This document shows positions 31,856-43,455 of a DNA stretch of 64,000 nucleotides, piece after piece. Location of the stretch: contig CP094685.1 of NCBI GenBank assembly GCA_022828425.1, positions 2,356,001 to 2,420,000 on the forward strand, read 5' to 3'. The notes under the pieces are model-generated. The model saw only the letters and a list, made by a program, of their open reading frames with translations, did no database searches and was not told the DNA's origin. The position numbers and the translations under genes were made by a program. Numbering within the stretch: the first letter of the stretch is position 1; each line of letters starts with the position of its first letter. The DNA is from Candidatus Thiothrix sulfatifontis. Its GTDB lineage: Bacteria; Pseudomonadota; Gammaproteobacteria; Thiotrichales; Thiotrichaceae.

Positions 31856-33625
31856 TTATTTTTGTGGCAATTGCACTCGAATATTCAGTTCACGTAATTG
31901 CTTAGCACTGACTTCAGCCGGTGCATCTGTCAATGGGCAAGCTGCGGTTTGTGTTTTAGGGAAAGCCATCACATCACGAATCGACTGACTACCTGTCATC
32001 AACATGATTAAGCGATCCAAACCAAATGCTAAGCCTCCGTGTGGAGGGCAACCGTACTTCAATGCGTTCAGTAGGAAACCAAATTTTTCTTGGGCTTCTT
32101 CATCAGAAATCCCCAGCAGTTTGAACACTGACTTCTGCATTTCCATATTATGGATACGCACAGAACCGCCACCAACCTCAGTACCGTTCAATACCATGTC
32201 GTAAGCGATAGACAATGCTTCCCCTGGATTTGCCAGCAATTCTTCGGGTGAGCCTTTTGGGGCAGTGAACGGGTGGTGCAAGGCGACCCAGCGGTTGTCT
32301 TTGTCATCCCATTCAAACATGGGGAAATCGACAACCCACAATGCCGCCCAAGCGCCTTCAATTAAACCGCGATCATGCCCCAGCTTTACCCGCAACGCGC
32401 CTAAAGCGTCATTCACCACGCGGGACTTGTCTGCGCCAAAGAAAATCAAATCGCCAGTTTGTGCGCTGGTACGTTCCATAATGCCAGTAACGGTTTCATC
32501 GGGTAGAAATTTGAGAATAGGGGATTGCAAACCGTCACGCCCAGCAGCGGCGTCATTCACTTTGATATAGGCCAAGCCTTTTGCGCCGTAACGCCCGACA
32601 AACGTGGTGTAATCGTCAATTTCTTTACGCGATAAATCGCCGCCTTTAGGTAAACGCATGGCAACGACACGGCTGTTAGGATCTTTTGCAGGGGCGGAGA
32701 AAACTTTGAATTCCACGCTTTCCATCAAATCACTGACTTCGATGAATTCCAGTGGAATACGCATATCCGGTTTATCAGAACCAAAGCGGTGCATGGCTTC
32801 GGAGTAGGGCATACGTGGCAGCGGATTAGGTAGCTCTACACCCAAGGTTTCCTTGAAGGTTGCCCGCATCATCTCTTCCATCAAGCCCATGATGGCATTG
32901 TCATCCATGAAGGAGGTTTCAATATCCAACTGAGTGAATTCAGGCTGACGGTCAGCGCGTAAGTCTTCATCACGGAAACAACGCGCAAACTGGTAGTAAC
33001 GATCCATCCCTGACATCATCAGCAACTGTTTGAATAATTGCGGTGATTGAGGCAGGGCGAAGAATGAACCCGGATGGGTACGGCTAGGCACAAGGTAATC
33101 ACGCGCTCCTTCAGGCGTTGCTTTGGTCAACATCGGAGTCTCGATATCAAGGAAGCCATTATCTTCGAGGAAGCGCCGTAAGAAGCCGGTGACTTTGGCG
33201 CGGGTTTGCATCCGCTTTTGCATTTCAGGGCGGCGCAGGTCGATATAACGGTAAGTTAAGCGGGTTTCTTCATTAACATTGTCTTCATCTAGCTGGAATG
33301 GCGGGGTTTCAGCCGCATTCAGAACATTCAGCTCCAGACCAAGGATCTCAATTTGCCCACTACGCAAATTGGCATTTTCCGTACCCGCAGGACGCTGACG
33401 GACTTTGCCAATGACTTGCAACACATATTCATTACGCGCTCTTTCAGCAGTTTGGAAAACATCGGCTCTGTCAGGGTCAAATACAACCTGCACTAAGCCT
33501 TCACGGTCACGTAAGTCGATAAAAATAACACCACCGTGATCACGGCGACGGTTGACCCATCCACACAAAGTTACTTGCTGATCTAGCAGGGCTTCATCCA
33601 CCTGCCCACAATAATGGCTACGCAT
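31856..33625 (-). CDS. aspS: Aspartyl-tRNA synthetase
   Basis: A 589-residue class II synthetase of the bacterial type. N-terminal OB-fold anticodon domain ([40 protein letters not shown]), class II motif 2 ([22 protein letters not shown], given here at about 209-230), the bacterial GAD insert, and motif 3 ([14 protein letters not shown] near 530). Length equals E. coli AspS (590). Whether it charges tRNA-Asp only or also tRNA-Asn cannot be told from the window. An AGGAAT precedes the ATG. Confidence 0.97.
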   Translation of the reverse strand: MRSHYCGQVDEALLDQQVTLCGWVNRRRDHGGVIFIDLRDREGLVQVVFDPDRADVFQTAERARNEYVLQVIGKVRQRPAGTENANLRSGQIEILGLELNVLNAAETPPFQLDEDNVNEETRLTYRYIDLRRPEMQKRMQTRAKVTGFLRRFLEDNGFLDIETPMLTKATPEGARDYLVPSRTHPGSFFALPQSPQLFKQLLMMSGMDRYYQFARCFRDEDLRADRQPEFTQLDIETSFMDDNAIMGLMEEMMRATFKETLGVELPNPLPRMPYSEAMHRFGSDKPDMRIPLEFIEVSDLMESVEFKVFSAPAKDPNSRVVAMRLPKGGDLSRKEIDDYTTFVGRYGAKGLAYIKVNDAAAGRDGLQSPILKFLPDETVTGIMERTSAQTGDLIFFGADKSRVVNDALGALRVKLGHDRGLIEGAWAALWVVDFPMFEWDDKDNRWVALHHPFTAPKGSPEELLANPGEALSIAYDMVLNGTEVGGGSVRIHNMEMQKSVFKLLGISDEEAQEKFGFLLNALKYGCPPHGGLAFGLDRLIMLMTGSQSIRDVMAFPKTQTAACPLTDAPAEVSAKQLRELNIRVQLPQK

Positions 33626-33755
33626 TGCTTATTCCTGTTGGTTTCAATCTGCCCCGATTTGTTATTTAAACCGGGAACATTGCAGTGTAAAGGCGGGAAT
33701 GTTAAGCCCTGACAGCCTCATACGCAAGCGAGATACAGGAAAGCGAGGCAGGTTG

Positions 33756-34319
33756 TTACAAGGTGGAGAGTGTCGTACCCAGTGAGTAAACGTTTGCTTC
33801 TAAATCACCGCCAACGTGTTCGTATTCGCCCCGGAGCTGCCACTGATCGTTTAGCTTATACCCGGCACCAACACCCAATAAAATATTGGTGCCGCTCATG
33901 CCTGCTACTGGCAATCCAGTAACTCTGGCTTCTGCATCCCACGCCATAAATCCAGCTCTACCCGAAACCGATTTTTTATTATCAATCGCATATGTGCCGA
34001 TAGTCGAAAGCGCTAAGCCGGAGCCATTAACCGTTGAATTTTCACCCGTGGTTGTATTGGTACCGTCGCTGGTGAATAAATCATAATACCCTCCTTCCAC
34101 TGCGAGACTATCATTGAATTTGTACCCGGTTGCCATTTTATAGCCAGCACTGTCACAAGCTACACCTTGATAATCACATTCAGCCTCAGATTTAAGCAAG
34201 CTGAAACCTGCGTAAAACTGACCAGGCACAGTCTCATTCGCGGTAAAAATGTCTTGGGCTAAGCTTATTGACGGGGCAATACTCAAACTAAACAAACAGA
34301 TCAAGTAGGAAATTTTCAT
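33756..34319 (-). CDS. Outer-membrane beta-barrel protein (small, OmpA/OmpX-like)
   Basis: A 187-residue protein with a signal peptide (MKISYLICLFSLSIAPSISL, then AQ) and alternating amphipathic strands ending in NVYSLGTTLSTL. Two cysteines sit close together (CDYQGVACDSAG). It is a tandem paralogue of the next gene upstream: both have GAGYKLNDQW/GAEYKISDNW, LRGEYEH/VRGELEH and N-x-YS-G at the C-terminus. Likely an eight-stranded barrel of the outer membrane; function unknown. AAGGAAACC precedes the ATG. Confidence 0.8.
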   Translation of the reverse strand: MKISYLICLFSLSIAPSISLAQDIFTANETVPGQFYAGFSLLKSEAECDYQGVACDSAGYKMATGYKFNDSLAVEGGYYDLFTSDGTNTTTGENSTVNGSGLALSTIGTYAIDNKKSVSGRAGFMAWDAEARVTGLPVAGMSGTNILLGVGAGYKLNDQWQLRGEYEHVGGDLEANVYSLGTTLSTL

Positions 34320-34378
34320 GGGGGTTTCCTTTGTAAAAGCCCCGCTCAGATACGAGCAAGGGACTCACAATTAACAAA

Positions 34379-35047
34379 TTAGAAAGTGGAAAAAGTCGCG
34401 CCTACTGAGTAAAGGTTGTTATTCAAACCATTGAAATGCTCAAGCTCGCCCCGTACTCCCCAGTTGTCACTGATTTTGTATTCGGCACCAGCACCCAAAG
34501 ACAAATCAATACCATCAGTTGCGGTGGTTTGTACGATTGTAGTTGCACTTGCACCCACGTTTTGAACAGTAGCGGTTGTTTCTCTGTCCCACATGGTTAA
34601 GCCAGCTTTGCCAAACACGCTAAGTTCATCGGTGACAGGCGCGTTAGCAACGCCTGAGGCATTAAATCCCGTTGCTTGCGTGGTGAGACCGGCAGGATTA
34701 GCTACGGTATTGATGCGGGGAATGACGGGAATAACGCTTTCTGCGGAAGATTCGCCAAAATCAATATAGGCGCCTTCAATAGCCAAGTTTGGCGCGATTT
34801 CATAGCCGCCGAAAACTTTCCAAGCGCTAGGAGTAGGGCAGTCAATATTATCCAATAACAGCCCGGCTTGGTCAGCCACAGAATTACAGGTACTGTCGCT
34901 GGACTGCCCAATGCTTGCACCACCGTAAATAGCTCCAGTGCCATCTTCATCTGAAGGGCTGCTGTTACCAAAGAGAGAACCGCCAGCAAATACCGAAGAA
35001 CTGGAAAATGCAGCAATAGCAGCTGCTACCAAAATAGATTTGTTCAT
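34379..35047 (-). CDS. Outer-membrane beta-barrel protein, tandem paralogue
   Basis: A 222-residue protein with signal peptide (MNKSILVAAAIAAFSSSSVF, then AGG) and a C-terminal strand NLYSVGATFSTF ending in Phe, the usual signal for Bam-mediated insertion. It is about 35 residues longer than its downstream paralogue because of a loop rich in Pro, Val and Asn (near 105-135). AAAGGT precedes the ATG. The 59-bp gap to the paralogue shows only a weak GCTC/GAGC hairpin, so the pair may be cotranscribed. Confidence 0.82.
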   Translation of the reverse strand: MNKSILVAAAIAAFSSSSVFAGGSLFGNSSPSDEDGTGAIYGGASIGQSSDSTCNSVADQAGLLLDNIDCPTPSAWKVFGGYEIAPNLAIEGAYIDFGESSAESVIPVIPRINTVANPAGLTTQATGFNASGVANAPVTDELSVFGKAGLTMWDRETTATVQNVGASATTIVQTTATDGIDLSLGAGAEYKISDNWGVRGELEHFNGLNNNLYSVGATFSTF

Positions 35048-35155
35048 AATGCTTGTACCTTTTATTGTTGTAATTAAGCAATCACAAACATTTTATTCTG
35101 GTCGATAGGTAAGAAGCAATGAGCGCTAGAGTGTTTCCGATGAGTGGCTTTGACC

Positions 35156-35192
35156 AAAAACCCCCTTCACTTAATAAGTAGGTGAAGGGGGT
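35156..35192 (-). terminator. Intrinsic terminator after the FmdB gene
   Basis: Perfect 11-bp arms ACCCCCTTCAC / GTGAAGGGGGT (35160-35170, 35182-35192) with an 11-base loop, followed on the minus strand by TTTTT. It ends the FmdB transcript and separates it from the outer-membrane genes. Confidence 0.88.
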
Positions 35193-35201
35193 GCAATCGA
35201 T

Positions 35202-35459
35202 TTATTTGCAAGCTGGGCAAGCACCCGTTCCGCACGCCGCAGACGGGGCGTCATTAGTTGCCAAATTTTTCTTATTGTTGCTTTTAAAGTCAGTTTCATA
35301 CCAACCGCTACCACCTAGGCGGAATGCGGCAGCTGTTACTGTTTTTGCTAAAGTCGATGCGTGGCAAGCAGGGCAATCAGTCAGGGGCGCATCTGACATT
35401 TTTTGCAAAGCTTCCATTTCATGACCGCAGTGACTGCATTGATAAGCATAAATAGGCAT
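35202..35459 (-). CDS. FmdB family zinc-ribbon protein
   Basis: An 85-residue small protein starting MPIYAYQCSHCG, the standard FmdB N-terminus, with paired CxxC motifs (CSHC and CPAC) that should bind one zinc. A second Cys pair near the C-terminus (CGTGACPACK) may bind another metal. GGAG lies seven bases before the ATG at 35459; longer in-frame starts overlap the divergent SDR gene. FmdB genes are often near aspS in gammaproteobacteria, and here two outer-membrane genes lie between them. Named for a putative regulator of formamidase; its real role is unclear. Confidence 0.88.
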   Translation of the reverse strand: MPIYAYQCSHCGHEMEALQKMSDAPLTDCPACHASTLAKTVTAAAFRLGGSGWYETDFKSNNKKNLATNDAPSAACGTGACPACK

Positions 35460-35571
35460 ATTGAGACTCCAGTCCGTGTATATTAGTGAACCGTGATAAT
35501 AGGGGTGTACTTGCATGAATTCAATGAATCACGCTACATTCTTACCTCGTGAGAGCAAAGGAATGAAAAAC

Positions 35572-36411
35572 ATGCGTAATGTATTGATTACCGGGTGTTC
35601 CAGCGGCATTGGCTATTGCGTAGCAAAAGGCTTGCGTGAACGGGGTTATCAAGTTTTTGCTTCTGCACGCAAAGCGGAGGATGTCGAGCGCTTGGAGGCA
35701 GAGGGATTTAAAACGTTGCAATTGGATCTTGCTGATCCTGAAAGCGTACAGGACGCGGTATACGAGCTGATGCTGCGCACTAACAGCGAACTGTATGCGG
35801 TGTTTCATAATGGCGCTTACGGACAAGCAGGGGCGTTGGAAGACTTATCCCGGACGGCAATGGAACAACAGTTTGCGACCAATGTGTTTGGTTGGCATCA
35901 ATTGACGACAATGGTTTTGCCGCTGTTACGCCAACGCAATGAAGGCCGAATTATCTACAACAGTTCGTTGCTAGGTTACGTAGCGTTACCGTTTCGCGGC
36001 GCATACAATGCCAGTAAATACGCGATAGAAGGCATGGCAGACACCTTGCGTTTGGAACTCGCGGATACCGACATTAAAGTGTGTTTGATTGAGCCAGGCC
36101 CGATTGAGAGCCGTTTCAGAGTCAATGCTTTGCAGTCACTGAAAGCGCATGTCAGCATTGATCAAAGTGTGCACCGTGCCAAATACCAAGGCGCAATTTC
36201 CCGTTTGGAAAAGGAAGAGCCAGCAGCACCGTTTACTTTGCCACCGGAAGCAGTGTTGGCGAAAGTCATTCATGCTTTAGAAAGCCCAAATCCCAAATCA
36301 CGTTACCCGGTCACAGTACCTGCGCATCTTTTTTGGGTTTTGCGGCGAGTATTGCCGACACGTTGGTTAGATAGCATTTTATTACGCATTTCTAACAAGG
36401 AAAATCAATAG
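35572..36411 (+). CDS. SDR family oxidoreductase
   Basis: A 279-residue classical short-chain dehydrogenase: cofactor motif VLITGCSSGIGY (TGxxxGIG), a downstream Asp (LQLDLADPES), NNAG-like HNGAYGQ, and the catalytic Ser-Tyr-Lys set in YNSSLLGYVALPFRGAYNASKYAIEG. Substrate unknown; the group includes YbbO-type and retinol/steroid-like reductases. The ATG at 35572 has AAGGA nine bases upstream; ATGs at 35563 and earlier are possible. Divergent from FmdB; 12 bp upstream of an unknown gene. Confidence 0.88.
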   Translation: MRNVLITGCSSGIGYCVAKGLRERGYQVFASARKAEDVERLEAEGFKTLQLDLADPESVQDAVYELMLRTNSELYAVFHNGAYGQAGALEDLSRTAMEQQFATNVFGWHQLTTMVLPLLRQRNEGRIIYNSSLLGYVALPFRGAYNASKYAIEGMADTLRLELADTDIKVCLIEPGPIESRFRVNALQSLKAHVSIDQSVHRAKYQGAISRLEKEEPAAPFTLPPEAVLAKVIHALESPNPKSRYPVTVPAHLFWVLRRVLPTRWLDSILLRISNKENQ

Positions 36412-36423
36412 GTTGTCAACATT

Positions 36424-36843
36424 ATGAACGAAACATTAGAATATTTATTTTTCACCCAAGACATTGCTGACCAATTTATTGCGGTATTGCACGAACATGA
36501 TTTGCACTTTGAACGCGAGATCGAATCAATGCAGGGTGCTATTGTTCTAAAAATCGCCGAAGGGGTAGGCGATGATCTATGGGACACGCTGGACGATTTG
36601 TACGATGAACTCAGCGAAGCTGATCAAGCACTGGTAGAAGCGGGATTTGAACATGAAGAAAATAAAAGTACGGCTGGCATTTATCTGCAATTAGCAGGAG
36701 GGCATCAAACCATTGCGCAAGTTGACCCCGACGTTATGAGTCGAATGCTAACGGTCATTACGACTGAGGAAATGAACACTTTTGTGGATACGATTGTACG
36801 CAGTGTCGAAACACCGGATGATTCACCTATTTGCAAACGCTAA
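36424..36843 (+). CDS. Conserved-looking acidic hypothetical protein, 139 aa
   Basis: A 139-residue soluble, acidic protein with no domain I recognise. It starts MNETLEYLFFTQDIADQFIA and is rich in Asp and Glu (DDLWDTLDDLYDELSEADQA). A middle segment STAGIYLQLAGGHQTIAQVD may be a beta hairpin. The composition and its 12-bp spacing after the SDR suggest a real gene in the same transcript. Function unknown. Confidence 0.7.
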   Translation: MNETLEYLFFTQDIADQFIAVLHEHDLHFEREIESMQGAIVLKIAEGVGDDLWDTLDDLYDELSEADQALVEAGFEHEENKSTAGIYLQLAGGHQTIAQVDPDVMSRMLTVITTEEMNTFVDTIVRSVETPDDSPICKR

Positions 36844-36891
36844 ATTGTGTTTCTACATCATAGTTATTTACTGTATATCTACATAACACTT

Positions 36892-36916
36892 ATATTATGT
36901 CAATTTGACATAATAT
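36892..36916. repeat. Perfect 25-bp palindrome (12-1-12) in a convergent spacer
   Basis: Arms ATATTATGTCAA / TTGACATAATAT around a single T. Each arm contains TTGACA-like bases, so both strands carry a possible -35. The rest of 36844-36971 is AT-rich without a gene I can support (a 15-codon reading frame follows at 36922). It could be an operator for an unannotated transcript or a weak bidirectional terminator. Confidence 0.6.
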
Positions 36917-36971
36917 GTATTATGCGAAATAAAGAACTACATGATGGTACCTTAACTAACATCTGTTAGAT

Positions 36972-37352
36972 CTAATAAGCGGGGTTTGTAATGGGCTGTT
37001 TTAAGAGATCACCTAGCATTTCTTCAATGAATTGTTTGACGCGAAAACGGTGTTCCCCGGTAAATTGTAGGCCAACGCCAGGGCTTGTGCCACGCTGACC
37101 AATTCCAGGAGAAATCCATACAACCCGCCCCGGAATCAGCAATTTTTTACCATCTTCCACTAAACGCAGGTGCAACACGACTTCATCATGTAATCCAAAT
37201 TTTTCGGTTGTTGGCACAAAAAGTCCACCATCTTTAATAAACGGCATGTAGTTGGCGTGCAACGCAGATTTTTCAGCAATAGCCATGGAGAGGCTGGCTG
37301 GATTGCCTTCCACTCTGGAATGTTTATGATGCGCCTGCTGGGTATCGTCCAT
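36972..37352 (-). CDS. PilZ domain-containing protein
   Basis: A 126-residue protein matching the PilZ-like genes found after holB in many gammaproteobacteria. The fold is seen as SALHANYMPFIKDGGLFVPT, EVVLHLRLVEDGKKLLIPGR and SPGVGLQFTG. The canonical RxxxR and DxSxxG c-di-GMP motifs are not clear (the loop reads KDGGLFV), so like P. aeruginosa PilZ it may act in type IV pilus assembly without binding c-di-GMP. It is the last gene of the fab-pab-holB cluster, 31 bp after holB. Confidence 0.88.
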   Translation of the reverse strand: MDDTQQAHHKHSRVEGNPASLSMAIAEKSALHANYMPFIKDGGLFVPTTEKFGLHDEVVLHLRLVEDGKKLLIPGRVVWISPGIGQRGTSPGVGLQFTGEHRFRVKQFIEEMLGDLLKQPITNPAY

Positions 37353-37383
37353 TTAACGTAAACTTTAACTCTCTTTGAAACGA

Positions 37384-40008
<2,625 letters not shown>

Positions 40009-40012
<4 letters not shown>

Positions 40013-40818
40013 GCTAGTGTGTGTATTGCCGCCTGCAAATCCCTAAGCAATGGCGGTAGGGTGTACTGTTTGCCGGAAAATTCGCGTACAGGCCATAAAC
40101 CAATCAGGGAATTGGTCATGAAGAGTGCGTGCGCCTGTTCAACGTCCTTCAGCGTTAAAGGGTGAATGTGGCATTGACTGCCGAATTTCTCAAGCGTTTG
40201 GATAATATATCGGCGCATTATGCCCGCAATACCGCATTGTGTTAAGTCGGGAGTACATATTGAGCCATCGGTACGCATCACAAACAGATTGCTCATGGTG
40301 CCCTCGATGACATTGCCGTGATAATCGCAGACCAGCCCTTCCTGATAATCGCTTCCAAATTCTGCTCTTGCCAACACTTGTTCCAAACGGTTCAGGTGCT
40401 TGAAACCCGCTAAACGCGGCTGGTGTGCCAAGCGGGTTTCACACAAGGTCAGGCGGATGCCTTGCTCGGCGTAACTTGCCGGGTAGTTTGCCCAAACGGA
40501 TAATTGCAGAATGCGTGTTGGTTCAGCCGTGGTTTGCGGATTATAACCACGTTGCCCCGCGCCGCGCGTCACGATCAATTTCAGGGCTGCACGTTCCTGC
40601 GCAACACAGGCAGCCAGTATTTCCGCACGGAACGCTTCAAAATGTGGAAAGCTGATGTTCAAGGCTTGCAAACCGACACTCAGGCGTTGCAAATGCCAGT
40701 CGAGCAATTGCGGTTTACCTTGTTGCACACCAATGGTTTCCCAAACACCATCACCGTACAGCAAACCCCGATCAGTGACCGGCAAATGCGTGGCGATGTC
40801 ACCATTAACCCATATCAT
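40009..40818 (-). CDS. pabC: Aminodeoxychorismate lyase
   Basis: A 269-residue fold-type IV PLP enzyme that releases pyruvate from 4-amino-4-deoxychorismate to give p-aminobenzoate for folate. It shows TDRGLLYGDGVWETIG near 15, the PLP lysine region AGFKHLNRLEQVLA near 140 and VCDYHGNVIEGTMSNLF near 167. The ATG at 40818 lies inside the pabB 3' end (14-bp overlap); longer in-frame starts lie deeper in pabB and would exceed the family length. Overlaps mltG by four bases. Confidence 0.95.
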
Positions 40819-42139
40819 GACCAAGTGCCCGCAATAACCCCCGCGCTTTGTGGCGGGTTTCCTTGAGTTCGTTGGGGGCAACCGAATCCATGACGATGCC
40901 AGCACCCGTGCGAAATTGTAACTGTTTGCCTTGCAGTGTCATGGTGCGAATCAGGATATTCAAGTCCATATCGCCGTTGTGATTCAGATAGCCGACCGAG
41001 CCGGTGTAAGCGCCTCTGCCAACCTGTTCCAGTTCGGCGATGATTTCCATACAGCGCACTTTGGGGCAGCCAGTAATCGTGCCACCGGGGAATACCGCGC
41101 GGATTATTTGCCCAGGTGTCATGCCTTCCCGCAAGGTTCCCTGAATATTGGAAACAATGTGGTGGACGTGTTGATAGCTTTCCACCACCATTAATTCGTC
41201 GACCTTGACCGTGCCGTATTCACAGATCCGCCCCAGATCGTTACGCTCCAAATCAATGAGCATAATGTGTTCAGCACGTTCTTTGGGGTGTGCAATCAGC
41301 TCTTCCAACAAAGCTTGATCACGTTCAGGGCCAGCACCGCGTGGACGTGTACCCGCAATTGGACGCGTATCCACCCTGCCCGCTTGCACTCTGACCAAAC
41401 GTTCTGGCGAGGAACTTATCACCGCAAATTCGCCGAAATCGGCAAGACAGGCAAACGGTGCGGGGTTGGTTTTGCGTAACAAGCGGTAAACGTCAGCAGC
41501 AGAATGTTCCGACTGTACATCACCACGCCATACACGCGATAAATTCACCTGAAACACATCCCCCGCCGCAATGTAATTACGAATACGCTCAACCCCAGCG
41601 GTAAATTGTTCTGGCAAGTCTTCGGAAATTCGCACCTGTAGAGACGCAAAATCTTGCGTCTCTACGTTCGTTGCTGCCATGTCTGTCTGTATTTCAGCAA
41701 AAGCTTCGGCAAACTCCTCCTCAGCTACAACGATCGTCTCACCACGTAAATGATCTACGATCACCGCTGCTGGGATACGTACTGCTAATGCAATTGGTAA
41801 ACCTGCTGGCGTGTCCGGCAATTCCAACGTCGGCTCCAATTGCCCAACCAGCTCATACCCCAAATAAAGAAACCATCCACCTCGAAAAGGCAATGTGTGC
41901 GCAAGGGCAGTTAGTGAACTGCCCCTACCTGCTTCTGCCCAGGCAACATCTAGGCGCTCACAAAAACTGGTTTCTGCCAAACTATCCAGACGAATGCTTT
42001 CCTGCGGGAACGCAAACAGCAAGCTGTAACGGGATAGTGGGGATGTGGCGACACTTTCCAGCAGGAAAGGATAACGGACGGGATTTTGTGAATGCAGGGC
42101 GAGTAAATCGTACTCGCCCTTGAAAGTTTGCGTATGCAA
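40805..42139 (-). CDS. pabB: Aminodeoxychorismate synthase component I, with palindromes in frame
   Basis: A 444-residue chorismate-binding enzyme: anthranilate synthase-like N-terminus (RGGWFLYLGYELVG near 86) and chorismate domain (FQVNLSRVW, ISSSPERLV, GGTITGCPKVRCMEIIAE). The immediate downstream pabC supports PabB over TrpE. Oddities: (1) the motif at 260-264 is PIAGT, as in TrpE, while E. coli PabB has PIKGT with the Lys as nucleophile; (2) the only possible N-terminal start is a TTG at 42139, directly after an in-frame TGA and the fabF stop; (3) three perfect inverted repeats lie in the coding sequence (residues 7-14, 72-79, 159-168). The frame stays open throughout, so the gene should be functional. 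Confidence 0.9.
   Translation of the reverse strand: MHTQTFKGEYDLLALHSQNPVRYPFLLESVATSPLSRYSLLFAFPQESIRLDSLAETSFCERLDVAWAEAGRGSSLTALAHTLPFRGGWFLYLGYELVGQLEPTLELPDTPAGLPIALAVRIPAAVIVDHLRGETIVVAEEEFAEAFAEIQTDMAATNVETQDFASLQVRISEDLPEQFTAGVERIRNYIAAGDVFQVNLSRVWRGDVQSEHSAADVYRLLRKTNPAPFACLADFGEFAVISSSPERLVRVQAGRVDTRPIAGTRPRGAGPERDQALLEELIAHPKERAEHIMLIDLERNDLGRICEYGTVKVDELMVVESYQHVHHIVSNIQGTLREGMTPGQIIRAVFPGGTITGCPKVRCMEIIAELEQVGRGAYTGSVGYLNHNGDMDLNILIRTMTLQGKQLQFRTGAGIVMDSVAPNELKETRHKARGLLRALGHDMG
41638..41665. repeat. Palindromic element in pabB, copy a (12-bp arms)
   Basis: Arms GTAGAGACGCAA / TTGCGTCTCTAC with a four-base loop, read in frame as V-E-T-Q-D-F-A-S-L-Q (residues 159-168). I recall GTAGAGACG...CGTCTCTAC hairpins as abundant dispersed repeats of filamentous cyanobacteria. 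It sits in a linker between the N-terminal and chorismate domains. Confidence 0.8.
41905..41924. repeat. Palindromic element in pabB, copy b (8-bp arms)
   Basis: Arms GGGCAGTT / AACTGCCC around AGTG, flanked on one side by CCTAC so that the minus strand reads GTAGGGGCAGTT..., another pattern I know as a dispersed repeat in cyanobacteria and some sulfur bacteria. Encodes residues 72-79 (R-G-S-S-L-T-A-L). Confidence 0.65.
42097..42119. repeat. Inverted repeat at the 5' end of pabB, copy c (9-bp arms)
   Basis: Arms GGGCGAGTA / TACTCGCCC with a five-base loop, 20 bases after the TTG start and coding for residues 7-14. It may be a third inserted repeat or a local RNA hairpin that limits pabB translation or acts as an attenuator between fabF and pabB. 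Confidence 0.6.
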
Positions 42140-43384
42140 TCAGAGTTTCTTGAAAATCAACGTTCCGTTCGTGCCACCAAAGCCAAACGAGTTGCTCATG
42201 GCAACCGTGACAGCGGTTTCGCGGGCAACGTTTGGCACATAGTCCAAATCGCACTCAGGATCCTGGTTATCCATATTGATCGTCGGCGGCAGAATTTGAT
42301 CACGGATAGCTAATACACTAAACACCGCTTCAATACCACCCGCAGCACCCAGCAAATGCCCGGTCATCGACTTGGTGGAACTGACCGCCACTTTGTAAGC
42401 ATAATCGCCCAGCGCACGTTTCACCGCCATCGTTTCCGCTTTATCACCAGCCGGTGTTGATGTGCCGTGTGCGTTGACGTAATCAATATCCGTCGTATTC
42501 AAACCTGCATCTTTCATGGCATTCACCATGCAGCGTGCTGCACCTTCGCCGCCTTCGGATGGCGTGGTCATGTGGTAAGCATCGCTGCTCATACCGTAGC
42601 CGACCAGTTCGCAGTAAATCCGAGCGCCGCGTTTTTTCGCAAATTCGTATTCTTCCAGCACCAAAACGCCTGCGCCGTCACCGAGTACGAAACCGTCACG
42701 ATCCTTATCCCACGGGCGGCTGGCCGCTTCAGGGTCATCATTGCGGGTAGACAATGCGCGCGCTGCCGCAAAACCACCGATACCTAACGGGGTTGAACCC
42801 ATTTCAGCACCACCGGCAACCATGACATCTGCATCGCCGTAAGAAATCATCCGTGCTGCATCACCGATACTGTGAGTCGCAGTAGCACACGCCGACACGA
42901 TAGACATATTTGGGCCTTTCAAGCCAAACATGATGGAAAGATTACCCGCCACCATATTGATAATACTAGCAGGCACGAAGAAAGGGGAAATCTTCCGCGC
43001 CCCGCCATTGAGGAAGGTCGCATAATTGCGCTCAATAGTATCCAATCCACCAATCCCTGATCCCATCAGTACACCAATGCGTTCCGCATTTTCTTCGGTG
43101 ACTTCCAAACCAGAGTCGCGAATCGCCTCAACGCCCGCACCGATGCCGTAATGGATAAATTTATCCATTTTTTTCTGATCTTTAGGCTTGATGTAATCGT
43201 CAGCATTGAAGCCTTTGACGTTACCAGCGATTTGCACACTGAAAGCACTGGTATCGAACAGGTCAGGACTAATACGGTTAATCCCGCTGCGACCAGCTTT
43301 GATATTGTCCCATGCTGTTTCCAGCTTGGAACCCACAGGTGAAACAATACCGAGACCTGTTACTACTACACGTCGTTTAGACAA
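42140..43384 (-). CDS. fabF: 3-oxoacyl-ACP synthase II
   Basis: A 414-residue condensing enzyme of fatty-acid elongation. Catalytic Cys in [17 protein letters not shown] (near 165), the two His residues in [15 protein letters not shown] (near 304) and [14 protein letters not shown] (near 340), and the C-terminal [13 protein letters not shown]. It condenses malonyl-ACP with acyl-ACP and in gammaproteobacteria also makes cis-vaccenate precursors. 71 bp after acpP; its stop abuts the pabB start. Confidence 0.97.
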   Translation of the reverse strand: MSKRRVVVTGLGIVSPVGSKLETAWDNIKAGRSGINRISPDLFDTSAFSVQIAGNVKGFNADDYIKPKDQKKMDKFIHYGIGAGVEAIRDSGLEVTEENAERIGVLMGSGIGGLDTIERNYATFLNGGARKISPFFVPASIINMVAGNLSIMFGLKGPNMSIVSACATATHSIGDAARMISYGDADVMVAGGAEMGSTPLGIGGFAAARALSTRNDDPEAASRPWDKDRDGFVLGDGAGVLVLEEYEFAKKRGARIYCELVGYGMSSDAYHMTTPSEGGEGAARCMVNAMKDAGLNTTDIDYVNAHGTSTPAGDKAETMAVKRALGDYAYKVAVSSTKSMTGHLLGAAGGIEAVFSVLAIRDQILPPTINMDNQDPECDLDYVPNVARETAVTVAMSNSFGFGGTNGTLIFKKL

Positions 43385-43455
43385 ACTTATGCCCCTATTT
43401 CATCGTGATACACAGATAAACCGCAACCTTAAGCTGCGGTTTATCAAGCAAGAAC

